A stretch of 64,000 bases of DNA from assembly GCA_015075635.1 (NCBI GenBank), contig JABTUA010000001.1, forward strand, positions 3,162,001 through 3,226,000. Direction: 5' to 3'. Below are positions 53,880 through 63,963 of this stretch, piece by piece. Numbering within the stretch: position 1 is the stretch's first letter; the number at the start of each line of letters is the position of its first letter. The notes beneath the pieces are model-generated. The model saw only the letters and a list, made by a program, of their open reading frames with translations. It did not search any database and was not told the origin of the DNA. Both the position numbers and the translations under genes were made by a program. The stretch is from Polyangiaceae bacterium. GTDB lineage: Bacteria; Myxococcota_A; Polyangia; Polyangiales; Polyangiaceae.

Positions 53880-56125
53880 TCACTGAGGCCTGACCTTCAC
53901 CTCTCGGAGCTCCTTCAGGAACGCGCGGTACCGACCCATCACCTTCTCCTTGAGGGCCGCGTCGTCGAGCAGGTCCTTCTTCTCCGCAGGGTCCTTCTCC
54001 AGATCGTAGAGCCCGATGGGCCGGCCGTCGCTGGTGATGAGCTTGAGCCCACCGTCGATGAAGGCCTGCCGGTCGGCGTTGTTGGGCCCGGCGGTCATGT
54101 GGGAAAAGACGATGCGCTCCTTCGGTTCGTGACCCTCGGGGTGCACGAGATCGAGCAAGAGCGAGGTTCCACTGACGAAGTCCGTGCCTTCGCCGCTGGG
54201 CATCGGCTGGCGGTAGAGCTCGAGCAGGGTCGGCACCAGATCGATGGCGCCGCGTCGCACGCTCACCTTCCGCGGCGTCAGGCCAGGCACGTAGACGATG
54301 AGCGGGACTCGGATCAGCTCCTCCCAGAGCTCGAAGCCGTGGCGCAGCATGCCGTGCTCGCCGAAGGCCTCGCCATGGTCGCTGGTGAGCACGATCGCGG
54401 TGCGGTCCTTGGCCGGGCTCTTCTCGATGGCCTCGAGCAGCCGTCCGACGTGGTGATCGACGTAGGCCACCTCGCTGTCGTAGAGGTCGCGGCCGGTACC
54501 ACCGAAGTCGAAGCCCTCGTGCTTCACGTATTCGGCGTGGGGATCCACGTAGTGCACCCACATGAACAGCGGCTTGCCCGCGTTCTCGGGCTTCCCGAGC
54601 TGGGCGATGGCCGCGTCGGACAGCTTCTCCGAGTTGTAGCTGCGATCCCCTTCGACCTGGATGCTCTTGGGCGCCGCGGAGGTGTCGATGACGTCGAACC
54701 CGCGCTCGAAACCCACTCCCTCCTGGAAGAAGTACCAGTAACCTTGCACGCTGACGGTGCGGATGCCCGCCTTCTGGAGCCGCTCCGGCAAGAAGATGTC
54801 CGCCTTGGCGAAGCGATTGAAGTGCGCCCAACCGCGGTGCGTCTCGTTCGGGTACTTGCCGATCAGCGCCGGCGCCAGGCTCTTGCTGGTGTACGACGCC
54901 AGGGCGTAGCTCTTCTCGAACACGACGCTGCGTTTCGCCAGCGCGTCGATGTTCGGCGACACGGGCCGCGGGTTGCCCATGTAGCCGATGTCGTAGCGCA
55001 GCGTATCGATGCTGATCAGCACCACGCTGAGGCCCTCGGGGATCTTGGCCAGCGCCGCTTCCCGAGCGTCCTTGGGCAGAGCGGGCTCGGCTTGTTCCAG
55101 CACCACCTGCTCGGCGTCCTTGCCCGAGCAGTCCTCGTCCAACCCGTTGCCCGGCACGTCCTCGGCGCCGGGGAGATCTGGGCGCTTGCGTCGTCGCAGT
55201 CGCCGCCGCCGAAGCGCGCCGAGAAGCCGTCCTTGTCGCGATCGCTCAGCTTGCGCAGACGACCGAGCACCAGCTTGCCGAGCGGTGCGCTGCGCTCCGC
55301 CGCCAGCGCCACGCGCCGCTCCGCCAAGCCCACGCCCGCGGCGCGCCAGAGCAAGAGCGCGGGCAGCAGCGCCGCCGCTGCGAGCACGACGCTGGGCACG
55401 CGCCGCACCAGGGCCGGCGCCAAGTAGGCCACGGCAGCCATCATCGAGAGCAGCCCCGGAGCCCGCAGATCGAGCTCCTCGCGCTTGAGCACGCCGAAGA
55501 TCGCCAGCGTGCCGCCGGCGCCGCTGGTGGTGCCCGTGGCGACGGCGTAGCCGAAGCCGAGCCCCCCCAAGGCGAGCCCGAGCACGAGCGCGGCGCTCGG
55601 CCTCGGCGCGCGGCCCAGGCTCCGCGCCAGCAGCCGCGCGACGCCCAGGCAGAGCGCGTGCAGGCCGAGCGCGGCGAGCGCGCTGCCCAGGACCCCTGCC
55701 GCGGCCGATGGCTTCGGCGGCAGCTCCGACACCAGGAACCCGAGGCCCAGGCGCGCGGCGATCACCACCCAAACGAGGGCCGCGAGCGGAGCGAGCAGGC
55801 ACACGAAGGCGCGCTCGGTCCGCCCCTCTTCGCGCTCGAGCGCGGCCCAGAGCCGCCGCGGCGAGGGCGGAGCGGCCGGGTGCAGGAAGCACGACGCGAC
55901 CCCGACGCCCAACCCGACAGCGAGAGCGACTGGCCAGAGCAGGCCCGCGTCGGCCAGGAACACCGAGCTGAAGCCGGGCGGCTCCGCCTGCGCCAGGCGC
56001 GCCCAGCGCGCCTCGAGCGCCGCTGCACCGAGGCTCGCGACCACGCCACCGAGAGCGCCACCGGCGACGCGCTGGACGAAGCCCGCGGCGCCGCCGGCGA
56101 CGGCTGCAGCCTGGGCTTCAGCCAC
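53880..56125 (-). pseudogene. Membrane sulfatase-family (alkaline phosphatase superfamily) protein with MopE-like insert, one frameshift
   Basis: Start GTG at 56125. The N-terminal third has about seven TM helices ('LLWPVALAVGLGVGVASCFL', 'LLAPLAALVWVVIAARLGLG'). A MopE-type 'DRDKDGFSARFGGGDCDDAS' and 'DVPGNGLDEDCSG' segment links to the periplasmic sulfatase fold: 'VVLISIDTLRYDIGYMG' (metal Asp), 'TAIVLTSDHGEAFGEHGML' and 'ERIVFSHMTAG'. At the nucleophile it has 'SYTSKSLAPALIGKYP' with no Cys, so it resembles the Thr/Ser phosphoglycerol- or phosphoethanolamine-transferase type rather than a formylglycine sulfatase. The frame breaks near 55180. Confidence 0.7.
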
Positions 56126-57074
56126 GGCGCCCTTTCTTGGCGAGCGGGTGCGCGCGGTCGTAGACCCCGAGCAGTTGCTCGAGCGAGACATGGGTGTAGC
56201 GCTGCGTCGTCGAGAGGCTCGAGTGGCCCAGCATTTCCTGAATTGCGCGCAGGTCCGCGCCTCCTTCCAGCATGTGCGTGGCGCATGTGTGGCGGAGCGC
56301 GTGCGGATGCAAGTCCGGTCTGCCCGCCCCCAGCGTCCCGTAGCGCTGGACCAGCACCTGGATGCGCCGCACGCCGAGCCGAGTACCCCGTCGGGTCAGG
56401 AGCAACCCGCGCGGATCCTGGGCGCCGTTCTTGGCGTGCCGGAGCTCGGGGCGCAGCGTCAGATAGACCTCGAGCGCCGCGCGGGCCGCGCGCCCCAGCG
56501 GAACGACGCGCTCCTTTCGTCCCTTGCCCAACACGCGGAGCTCGTTCTGCTCCAGCGAGATCTGATCGAGGTCCAGGCCCGCGAGCTCGCTCACGCGCAG
56601 GCCCGAGCCGTACAAGAGCTCGAGCATCAGGCGGTCGCGCGCGCTCTCGGCGTCACTGCGCGCGGTGCCGTCCACCGGCGCGTCCATCACCTGCGAGGCG
56701 GCGTCCACCGACAGGAACGCCGGCAGCTTGCGCCGGATCTTCGGCGTGGCGACCAGCTCCGCAGGGTTATCGCTGAGCTCGCCCTCGCGGCACAGGTAGC
56801 GGAAGAAGGCCCGCACGCTGGCCAGCTTGCGCGCGATGCTCCCGGCCGAGCGCGAGCGGCTGAGCTCACCCAGCCAGGCGCGCAGCACCAGCTTGTTCAC
56901 GTCCGCCGGGGCCACCTCGGCTCGGGACCTGTCGCGCACGAACTGGGCGAGCTGCCGGAGGTCGCTGGCGTACGCGGCCACGGTGTGCGGGGACGCCCGC
57001 CGCTGCCCCGACAGGTGCTCGCTGAACCGCTCGATGGAGCGCTCCAGGCGATCGATGGGCAGAGGCGATTCCAT
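56118..57074 (-). CDS. xerC: Tyrosine recombinase XerC
   Basis: 318 aa from ATG 57074. N-terminal core-binding SAM-like domain 'FSEHLSGQRRASPHTVAAYA' and 'SDLRQLAQFVRDRSRAEVAP'; catalytic domain with 'LLYGSGLRVSELAGLDLDQI' (Arg), 'GKGRKERVVPLG' (Lys), 'HPHALRHTCATHMLEGGADL' (H-x-x-R), 'MLGHSSLSTTQRYTHVS' (His and nucleophile Tyr). All catalytic residues are intact. It resolves chromosome dimers at dif with XerD. Its stop overlaps the sulfatase gene start by eight bases. Confidence 0.92.
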   Translation of the reverse strand: MESPLPIDRLERSIERFSEHLSGQRRASPHTVAAYASDLRQLAQFVRDRSRAEVAPADVNKLVLRAWLGELSRSRSAGSIARKLASVRAFFRYLCREGELSDNPAELVATPKIRRKLPAFLSVDAASQVMDAPVDGTARSDAESARDRLMLELLYGSGLRVSELAGLDLDQISLEQNELRVLGKGRKERVVPLGRAARAALEVYLTLRPELRHAKNGAQDPRGLLLTRRGTRLGVRRIQVLVQRYGTLGAGRPDLHPHALRHTCATHMLEGGADLRAIQEMLGHSSLSTTQRYTHVSLEQLLGVYDRAHPLAKKGRRG

Positions 57075-57102
57075 CACGCCTTCCACACCGCATAGGTCCA
57101 CA

Positions 57103-57727
57103 TCAGCGCCCCGCCAGCGAGAGCAGCAGGCCGAGCTTGGCCCGCGCGAGCACGATGCGCCCGGCCGGCGTGACGCCGGAGAAGCCGACGGTGCCGAGCC
57201 CGCCGAGCGCCAGCGCGAAGCCGAGCATGAGCACCAGGATGAACGAAGTGGTCGGCGCGTCGTCGCGCACGAGCTCGGCCTTGGCGCGCGCCAGCGCGAG
57301 CTTGTCGTCGCTCGCCGCGCTCGCTTCTTCCGGCGCTCTAGAGAGCCGCGCCAGGTTCTCGTCGGCCCGGCCGAGCTCCGCCCGGTGAACCACCCAGAGG
57401 TGTCGGGTCTCGAGCGCCGCCGCCCGGACCGAGCGCCAAGCCGACTCGGCCATGCGCCGTTGGCCGGCGGCCTCGGACCCGATGGCGATGGCGATCATGC
57501 GGGCGTAGCCCCGGCGCACGTGCGGGGCCCCGGCGCGTACATCACGGCGGCGGCGCGCGCGTGGAGCAGCGCGGTGGGAGGTCGGCTTGGTTGAAGGCGG
57601 CGTCGCTCTCGCGCATGCGGCGCTCGCCCTCGTTCACCGCGCGCGCCGTCACCGCGGCGACGGCGAACACGGTGAGCATCAGCCCGACCGCCACGCTGCG
57701 CAGGATCCGAGGGACGTGGCTCGCCAT
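57103..57727 (-). pseudogene. Two-TM membrane protein, two frameshifts
   Basis: Start ATG 57727. An N-terminal TM ('VAVGLMLTVFAVAAVTARAV'), then 'EGERRMRESDAAFNQADLP', 'TALLHARAAAVMYAPG' one frame over, and 'VRRGYARMIAIAIGSEAAGQ' in a third frame, with breaks near 57580 and 57530. A second TM ('FILVLMLGFALALGGLGTVG') lies close to the C-terminus. The segment 'A..MYAPG.PHVR.GY.R...IA' recurs in myxobacterial proteins of unknown function. It is adjacent to an ABC-2 permease and may share its operon. Confidence 0.5.
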
Positions 57728-57732
57728 GCTGC

Positions 57733-58665
57733 TCACAGGAAGTCGCGCCGCCGGAACACCAGGCTGGCGAAGGCGAGCAGCCCCGCCGCCCAGGCCAGCG
57801 CGGACAGCGCCGCCCAGGCGACGTACTCGCCGAGCGGCACGCCCGCCGCTTCTCCGGTCAAGAGCGGGCGAGGTGGCACGTACACCATCAGGTTCGGCAC
57901 GACCTTGCTCAACGCCTCGCCAGCCGCCTGAATGGTGCGGCCGAAGACCCGGTGCGGGAGCCTGGCCAGCGTATCCGCCGAGCGTCCCACGATGAACACG
58001 CCGAAGGTGAAGACCGCCGTGAGGAACGGAGAGGAGAACGAGGCGAACAGCGTCGCGATGGCCGCGACGATGGCGACCTCGCATACGGTCAACGCCGCGG
58101 CGCCGAGGATCACGCGGCGGTCGTCCACCGCTCCGGCCGCCAGCAACCAGCCGCCGATCAACATCACCAGGGCCCAGAGGATGGGCACGTAGGTGCCGAG
58201 CCGCGGTCGCTTCCAGGCGACTAGCCCAGCCAGCGCCGCGCTGCCGACGCCCAGGCCCAGCGCCGCGGCCAGGCTGCCCCCCGCCAGGGCACCGAGCGCG
58301 CAGAGCAGCGCTCCGGCGTTGGCCGCGACGAACACGGCCAGCGTGAGCAGCGTGCCCAGGTACTTGCCGATCAGGTACTCGGAGCGACGGATGGGTCGGG
58401 CGAGGATCGGGAAGATCGTCTTCAGCTCGAGCTCGCGATACAGGCTGGTCGCGCCCAGCACGATCGCGACCACGATGGCGTAGAGCGAGATCGACGCCGA
58501 GCCCAGATCGCTCACCACGCGCAAGGTGTCACGCAGCGCGAACTGTCCCACGATCAGCGCGTAGGCCCCGGTGGCGATGGCGAGCCCGAACAGCCCGTGC
58601 AACACCCGGGCACGCACCGCTTCGCGGTAGGTGTTGAGCGAGATGACTGCGATGCGCGCCAGCAT
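57733..58665 (-). CDS. ABC-2-type transporter permease
   Basis: 310 aa from ATG 58665. 'LNTYREAVRARVLHGLFGLA' and 'YRELELKTIFPILARPIRRS' then 'EYLIGKYLGTLLTLAVFVAA' are the conserved N-terminal half of ABC-2 permeases, with about seven TM helices. No ATP-binding gene is adjacent, so its ATPase partner is encoded elsewhere. A TATAGA hexamer lies 13 bases before the start. Confidence 0.75.
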   Translation of the reverse strand: MLARIAVISLNTYREAVRARVLHGLFGLAIATGAYALIVGQFALRDTLRVVSDLGSASISLYAIVVAIVLGATSLYRELELKTIFPILARPIRRSEYLIGKYLGTLLTLAVFVAANAGALLCALGALAGGSLAAALGLGVGSAALAGLVAWKRPRLGTYVPILWALVMLIGGWLLAAGAVDDRRVILGAAALTVCEVAIVAAIATLFASFSSPFLTAVFTFGVFIVGRSADTLARLPHRVFGRTIQAAGEALSKVVPNLMVYVPPRPLLTGEAAGVPLGEYVAWAALSALAWAAGLLAFASLVFRRRDFL

Positions 58666-58678
58666 GTCTGCCGGCTCT

Positions 58679-58684
58679 TCTATA
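58679..58684 (-). promoter_or_regulatory. -10-like hexamer TATAGA before the ABC-2 permease
   Basis: TATAGA (58684-58679 on the minus strand) with a weak TTTCCA about 18 bases upstream; a leader of only about 7 bases would result. Confidence 0.35.
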
Positions 58685-58720
58685 ACCGCAGCCGGGCCCA
58701 CATGGAAAGATCGCTGAGGA

Positions 58721-59418
58721 TCACATGCCGCGCGGCGAGCCGGAGGCCTCCGTCCGGGCGAGCGCGCGGGGCTCGAGATAGTCCCGGATGTGGCGCGGCG
58801 TGCTCAGGATGACCGCCTGGATCCGGTCCTCGAAGAGCGCCCGGGTCAGCCCCGGACCGACGTCCAGGGCGACCGCGACCGTGACCAGCGTCGCCCCCGA
58901 CCCGATGGGTCGGGCCCGGACGTACCCCCAAACGTCTCGGATCCCGTGAGGACGGCTCGGGTCCAGCCGGAACCTGAGCTCGCTCGCGCCTACCCGCCTG
59001 AGCGTCACGGTGTAGGTGGTCTCCACGAGTCGCGTGCCCTGGGTCAGCTCCACCCTGGCCCCACGCCGGGTGACGTCCACCAGCCGGGCGGACTTGGTGC
59101 GCGGCAGCATCTGCGGCAGCTCGCGCATGTCCCCGAGCGCCGCCAGCACCTCCGCGGGCGACGCCCGCACGACCTGGTAGGACACGCCGCCGACGTAGCG
59201 GCCCCCGGCCCGCGACAGCACCATGGGACGCGACACAGTCTCCCCGGAGAGGAGCGCCGCGCGTTCCGCCTCGCCGAAGCTCTCCGCGCGGACGCCGCGG
59301 CGCGCGATGCTGGTGGTGCGAGCCGGGTCCGGGCGCGGTCTTGGGCGCGCACCGCTTCGCTCTGGAAGCAGACGAGCCCGGCGAGCCCGAGCGCGGCGAG
59401 CCAGCGCATCGCGGTCAT
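58721..59418 (-). pseudogene. Exported SRPBCC/START-like protein, one frameshift
   Basis: Start ATG 59418 gives signal 'MRWLAALGLAGLVCFQSEAV', followed by 'RAQDRARTRLAPP'; the frame breaks near 59310 and resumes as 'GEAERAALLSGETVSRPMVL' and 'GGRYVGGVSYQVVRASPAEV', then 'LAALGDMRELPQMLPRTKSA' and 'TLRRVGASELRFRLDPSRPH', the helix-grip layout of SRPBCC (polyketide cyclase/START-like) domains. One base restores the frame. Probably a periplasmic lipid- or ligand-binding protein. Confidence 0.6.
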
Positions 59419-59457
59419 GCGCCCCGGAGCATACGGCATTACCCGCTCAGGGATCGA

Positions 59458-61583
59458 CTATGAAGGCATCCAGAACCACTGCCCGGAATAGCCTGCGTAA
59501 CCGTCGACTTGGACCCAGTAGCTCCCGGCGTCCAGCGTCAGATCCAGAAAGCTCCGGTCCTGGTAGTAGCCCGCCGCGCAGGCCTTGGCGACCTCCGGCC
59601 CGGGACAAGCCGTGGCGCGCGCGCGACCAGGAGCGTGTTGTACGCGCTGCCCTTCATGTCGAGCACCACGCGCTTCTTCGCCGCCAGCGTGAGCTTCAGC
59701 ATCTGCTCCGGGGCGCCGCCGGGCCCCTGGCTACCGAGATCGCAACCCCCGTCGTAGTCGGCGTTGGCGTTGGCGGTGTTGCCCTGGAAAAACCCGCCCG
59801 CCGGCGGGATCTTCACCGCCGTCGCGCAGGTGTCGGAGAACGGCACCAGGATCGGCGGCGTGGCCGGGCGCGTGAAGGCGGTGAGGATGGTCGGAGCCGC
59901 ATTGGCGGTTTCCATCACCACCCGGTAGCTGCCGGCGGCGACCTTGTGTGCGCGCGCGCGCACCGGCGTCTGCGCCGAAACTCCGCACGCGATCTGGTCC
60001 GACGGCGCAGCACAGGCCGGCTTCAGCAGCGACACTGCGCCGTTGTCCTCGTCGGAGATGCGACCCACGAGCAAGAGGTCGCTCGAGACCGGGAGGTTCA
60101 GGGTGTACACCGCATCGGCGGCGCCCGCGATGCAACCGAGGCTCACGTCGTCGGTGTGGCCGGCGAGCGGCACGGCGATGCTCTTGTTGGCTTCGAGGCA
60201 CGGCGCCGGACGCACAGGTCTCGTCCGCCGGCTCCGCTGTCGGCGGCAAGACCTCCACCAAGACGTCGAGGTCCGTGGGCACGGTGGCCGAGACCGCGAC
60301 GTAGTACTTGCCCGCCGGCAACGCGCGCGCGAAGACGTGCCCGGCCGTCGCCACGTTGCAGCCGAGCTCCTGCTTCGGATCGCTGCAGTCCGCCTTCCAG
60401 ATCGCGAGCGCTGGCCTGCCGGCCCCATCCAGCGAGGTCGCCCAGACGTGGACGTCTTGCTCGGCAGCCAGCGTGACCTCGTAGACCAGCTCGCCGAGGG
60501 TCCCGCTGCAAACGCTCGACAGGTCCTCCTTGGCGTCGATCACCGAGGTCTTGACCGAGACCCCCGGCACCACTGGCTCCGCGGTTCCGCAGGTCTCGTT
60601 CACGGGCTTCTCGCTGGGCGGCATGTAGCTCACCTTCAGCGTCACGTCTGAGACCCCGGAGCCCATCACGTAGAGCGGGTAGGCCCCGGGCCCGAGGGAG
60701 CGCAGGCGGACGCGCGCCAGCATTCCGCCTTTGTCGAGCGAGTAGCCCTTGGCGCACGCCGTCTCGCTGCCCGCCACGCCGCACTGACCGAGGGCGGCCA
60801 GCGCGACCTCCCCACCGCTCACCGTCGCGATCACGTCCACGTCCTGAGGCGCTCCGGCAGGCACGACGATGGCGGCGACCACGTCTTGGTGGAGCCCCGC
60901 CGGGGCACAGCTCGCGCCGTAGTCGCTGGCGGCGGCTCCGAGCGACATCACGTATTGGCCCGACTTCTCGATCTTCAGCGCGTCGGCGCACTTGTCGTGC
61001 TTGGGCGCGCTGCAGCCCGCCTCGTCCACTGCGTTGTCGCAGTCGTCATCCCGGCCGTTGCCGCAGATCTCCAGCTGCTTGCTCGAGACGGCGGGGTCGG
61101 TGTCGTTGCAGTCTCCGCCGCCGCAGCTCCAGTCCGGATCTCCGTCGCCGTCCACGTCCCGCGGCTCGTTGATGCAGCTCTTGGTGGCCTCGACGCAGGT
61201 GTCGATGGTGCGCGTGGAGTTGTCGTCGCAGGCGACGGCCGTGCCCTCGCGACATCCGAGCTTGGGCTCGCACACCTCGAGGCCGTCGCAGAACACCTCG
61301 TCCTGGCACAGGGTGTCGTCGGGAGTGAAGCGGCAACGCCCAATGGCCTCGTCGCACTCGTCGAAGGTGCACTCGATGCCGTCGTCGCACTGCGGGTCGT
61401 CCTTGCAGGGAGGGCCCAGGGTGGGGTCGCCGCCGTCGCTCGCGTCGCCCGCCGCGTCGGCGCCGGCGTCCGCGCCCGCGTCCTCCTTGAACGGGCTCGG
61501 CACGTCCGAGCTGCCGCAAGCGACTGCGCCGAGGGCCCGAGCCAGGCGGCGACCAGGCAGCGGCGGAGGACGAGACGCAGCAT
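59458..61583 (-). pseudogene. MopE-type cysteine-rich lipoprotein, three frameshifts
   Basis: Start ATG 61583 ('MLRLVLRRCLVAAWL'); lipobox near 'ALGAVACGSSDVPS' after a first break near 61530. Then a Cys-rich stretch 'CKDDPQCDDGIECTFDECDE' and a MopE motif 'DVDGDGDPDWSCGGGDCNDT', 'ICGNGRDDDCDNAVDEAGC' (Ca/Cu-binding type). The rest is four pre-peptidase-like beta repeats, e.g. 'LPAGKYYVAVSATV', 'VAAGSYRVVMETANAAPTIL' and the closing 'DAGSYWVQVDGYAGYSGQWF'. Breaks fall near 60210 and 59620. Probably surface-exposed and typical of Myxococcota. Confidence 0.65.
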
Positions 61584-61687
61584 CGCCCGGGCATGGTAGC
61601 GCGGACTCGGGGAGCGTTGTGTTTCGGCCGTCGGGCCGAAGCAGCGTTGGTAACGCCAGGCGGAGCGTGGCATGATGCGGACCCGCC

Positions 61688-63064
61688 GTGTCGCAGGAAC
61701 GCCTCACCCGCCAGGAGCTGAGCTGGCTTCTGGCTCAAGAAGCGCGCGGCGCTGCCCGCGCCCTGCGCGAAGGAGTCCAGCAGCTGACCGGGCCCGTGCC
61801 CGGCCCGGCCATCGAGATCAAGACCGCCCCCGCCGTCGAGACCAACCTCGACACGCTCGACGAGGCCATCGCCCGGCTCGGCGAGCTGCAGATGGGCTCG
61901 CGCGCCGCGGCCCGACGCGGCCGCATCGACATCGGAGCGCTGGTCTGCGAGGTCGTCCCGAACGCGCGCATCGCCATGGACACTGGCTCGGGCACGGAGG
62001 TGTTCGGCGAGGAGCAAGAGCTCCGGCGGATGATCCACCTGCTGGTGAGCCAGACCAACTCGAGCCCGATGGACAGCGAGTCGGCGCGACCCGACGTCGA
62101 CATCAAGCGCGATGGGGAGTGGGTGAAGATCAGCGTCGAGCTCGGACCCGACAGCTCCGCGACAGCCGAGCTCGAGCGTCGTTGGCTGAGCCGAATGGCG
62201 ACACGCCACGGCGGCAGGCTCGAGCTCGAGGGAGGGACCGAGACCTTGTTCCTGCCCGCCGACCGTGCCACCGACGAGATGGCCGAGCTACGTCGCGAGC
62301 TGGAGCAAGCCCAGCAGCTCGGCGAGGCCTACGCGCGGAGCTGGCAGCGGCGTTCGCGGAGTCCTCCAACCTGCCGAGCGAGCCGAAGGCCGCGTCCGTC
62401 CCCACCGCCGCCCGGCGCCGATCGCTTGGAGCTCCTGGTCAGCACGGCCAACGCGCTGACGCGCATGATGCGCGCTTGGCTCGACCAAGCCCGCGTCGAC
62501 GTGGGTGAAGTCGCTCACGCGCTGGGCGCCGAGTCCGAGCTGGGGGAGCGGCTCACCCGGCGCATCTCCGGCGCTCAGGAGCTGTTCGTCGAGCTCGAGC
62601 GGCTCTCGAACAGCCCGCTGGGGAGAGCGCGCGGAGCGCAGACCTGGTCCTGAGCTGCGCGAGCTCTTGGGCCAAGCGGAAGCCCGCGCGGCCCGGCACG
62701 CCGTCCAGATCGAGACCGACCTGCCGGCGAGCCTGGAGACGTCGACCCGGGTGGCCACCTTCTCGCTCATCGCCCGGGGCTCATCGACCACGCCATCGCC
62801 GCCACACCTCGCGGCGGGCGCGTGACGGTGCGCCTCGGGCGGACTACGCTGGGCTTTCAGCTCACGGTCGAGGACGGGGGCCCCGTAGTCCCCGCAGCGG
62901 CGCGCCCGGACGTGCTTCGCCGCCGCTCGGATCCGACGGCTCTGGGTCGACCCGAGGGCCTCTCGCTCTTGATCGCCGACGTGGCGGCGCCGCTCCTGGG
63001 CGCCAAGCTTTCCCTGGGCGAAACGCCCTCCGGTCGTTCGGTCGTCGAGCTGACGACGGGCTAG
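61688..63064 (+). pseudogene. Histidine-kinase-like protein with two degenerate HATPase units, frameshifts
   Basis: GTG start 61688 (MSQERLTRQELSWLLAQEAR). The first ATPase-like unit has 'IDIGALVCEVVPNARIAMDT' and an N-box-like 'EELRRMIHLLVSQTNSS'-type helix (text 'LRRMIHLLVSQTNSS'), ending 'RHGGRLELEGGTETLFLPAD'. A helical middle includes 'ELLVSTANALTRMMRAWLDQ'. The second unit has 'LIDHAIAATPRGGRVTVRLG', 'LTVEDGGPVVP' (weak G1) and 'GRPEGLSLLIADVAAPLLGA'. There is no phosphoacceptor H-box. Breaks fall near 62340, 62420, 62630 and 62780. It precedes a single-domain response regulator by 63 bp. Confidence 0.55.
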
Positions 63065-63112
63065 TCGAGGGCGGTGGGAGATCGCGCTTCCCAAAGGGCG
63101 CGGCCCCTGGGC

Positions 63113-63118
63113 TATGCT
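63113..63118 (+). promoter_or_regulatory. -10-like hexamer TATGCT before the response regulator
   Basis: It ends 9 bases before the ATG at 63128, without a ribosome binding site, so the regulator may have its own leaderless transcript. Confidence 0.35.
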
Positions 63119-63127
63119 GCCCTCAGC

Positions 63128-63502
63128 ATGCGCATACTGGTCGTCGAAGATCAGGACTCGATTCGCCGGATGATCGAGGCCTTGATTCAGGCCCGGGGCT
63201 ACGAAGTCACCGCGGTCGCCAACGGCGCGAAGGCCATCGACGCCGTGATGACCCAGAGCTTCGATCTGGTCCTGCTCGACCTCATGTTGCCGGGTCAATA
63301 CGACGGCTTCGAGGTCTGCCAGCGACTCAAGTCGGATCCGGCGACCCGCACCGTGCCCGTGGTGATCATCAGCGCCCTAGACGACCCGGAGTCGCGCAAG
63401 AAGGCCGCGGACGCCGGCGCCTCGGCCTACTACACCAAGCCGTTCAGCCCGATCGCGTTGCTCAAAGAGATCGAGCGCTTGAAGACGCAAGCCAGCGGTT
63501 GA
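63128..63502 (+). CDS. Single-domain response regulator (receiver only)
   Basis: 124 aa from ATG 63128 ('MRILVVEDQDSIRRMIEALI'). Acidic pocket 'VVEDQD', phosphoacceptor Asp in 'LVLLDLMLPGQYDGFEVC', Thr/Ser switch in 'VVIISALDD' and Lys in 'SAYYTKPFSPIALLKEI'. No output domain follows, as in CheY/FrzZ-like shuttle regulators common in Myxococcota. The upstream HATPase-like protein is the obvious partner. Confidence 0.88.
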   Translation: MRILVVEDQDSIRRMIEALIQARGYEVTAVANGAKAIDAVMTQSFDLVLLDLMLPGQYDGFEVCQRLKSDPATRTVPVVIISALDDPESRKKAADAGASAYYTKPFSPIALLKEIERLKTQASG

Positions 63503-63534
63503 GGCTCGAGCTCGGGTTTCGCTCGAAGGGCGAG

Positions 63535-63916
63535 TCAGAGCAAATTCAGGAAACCCTTCGCGCGCTGCGACGCGGCGTCGATGATGCCCTTGGCCTCGTG
63601 GGAGGGAATGCGGAGCTTCTCGCAGAGATCCTCCAGGAGCTTCTTCTCTTTCTCGTGCTGCTCACCGTCGATGTAGGTGAGCAGGACCGTGCTGGAGCAA
63701 GACCCGGCGATCGTCGAAGCTCATGTCGGTGAGCGGGATGTCGTCGATGGTCTTCGGCGTCTTGGCGTAGGTGCGAAGCTCGTGCGCCTCGCTGGTCGAG
63801 GCTTCGAACGCGTCGAGCAAGGCCTCGATCACCTCGAGCTCCTCGTCGGCGACACGGCCGTCGGCCCACGCCACGCTCACCAAGCCCTTGAGGATGGCCA
63901 TGTTCTGGTCGTGCAT
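63535..63916 (-). pseudogene. TerB-like protein, one frameshift
   Basis: About 127 aa. The first part reads 'MAILKGLVSVAWADGRVADE' then 'ELEVIEALLDAFEAS', the TerB 'A.ADG....E' helix pair; the frame breaks near 63690 and resumes as 'VLLTYIDGEQHEKEKKLLED' and 'LCEKLRIPSHEAKGIIDAAS'. Only one base is needed to restore it. Convergent with the response regulator. Role unknown. Confidence 0.55.
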
Positions 63917-63963
63917 GGGGCGGAGAATGGCACGCCGCCCCGGGGCGCTGCAACGCCCAAGCG

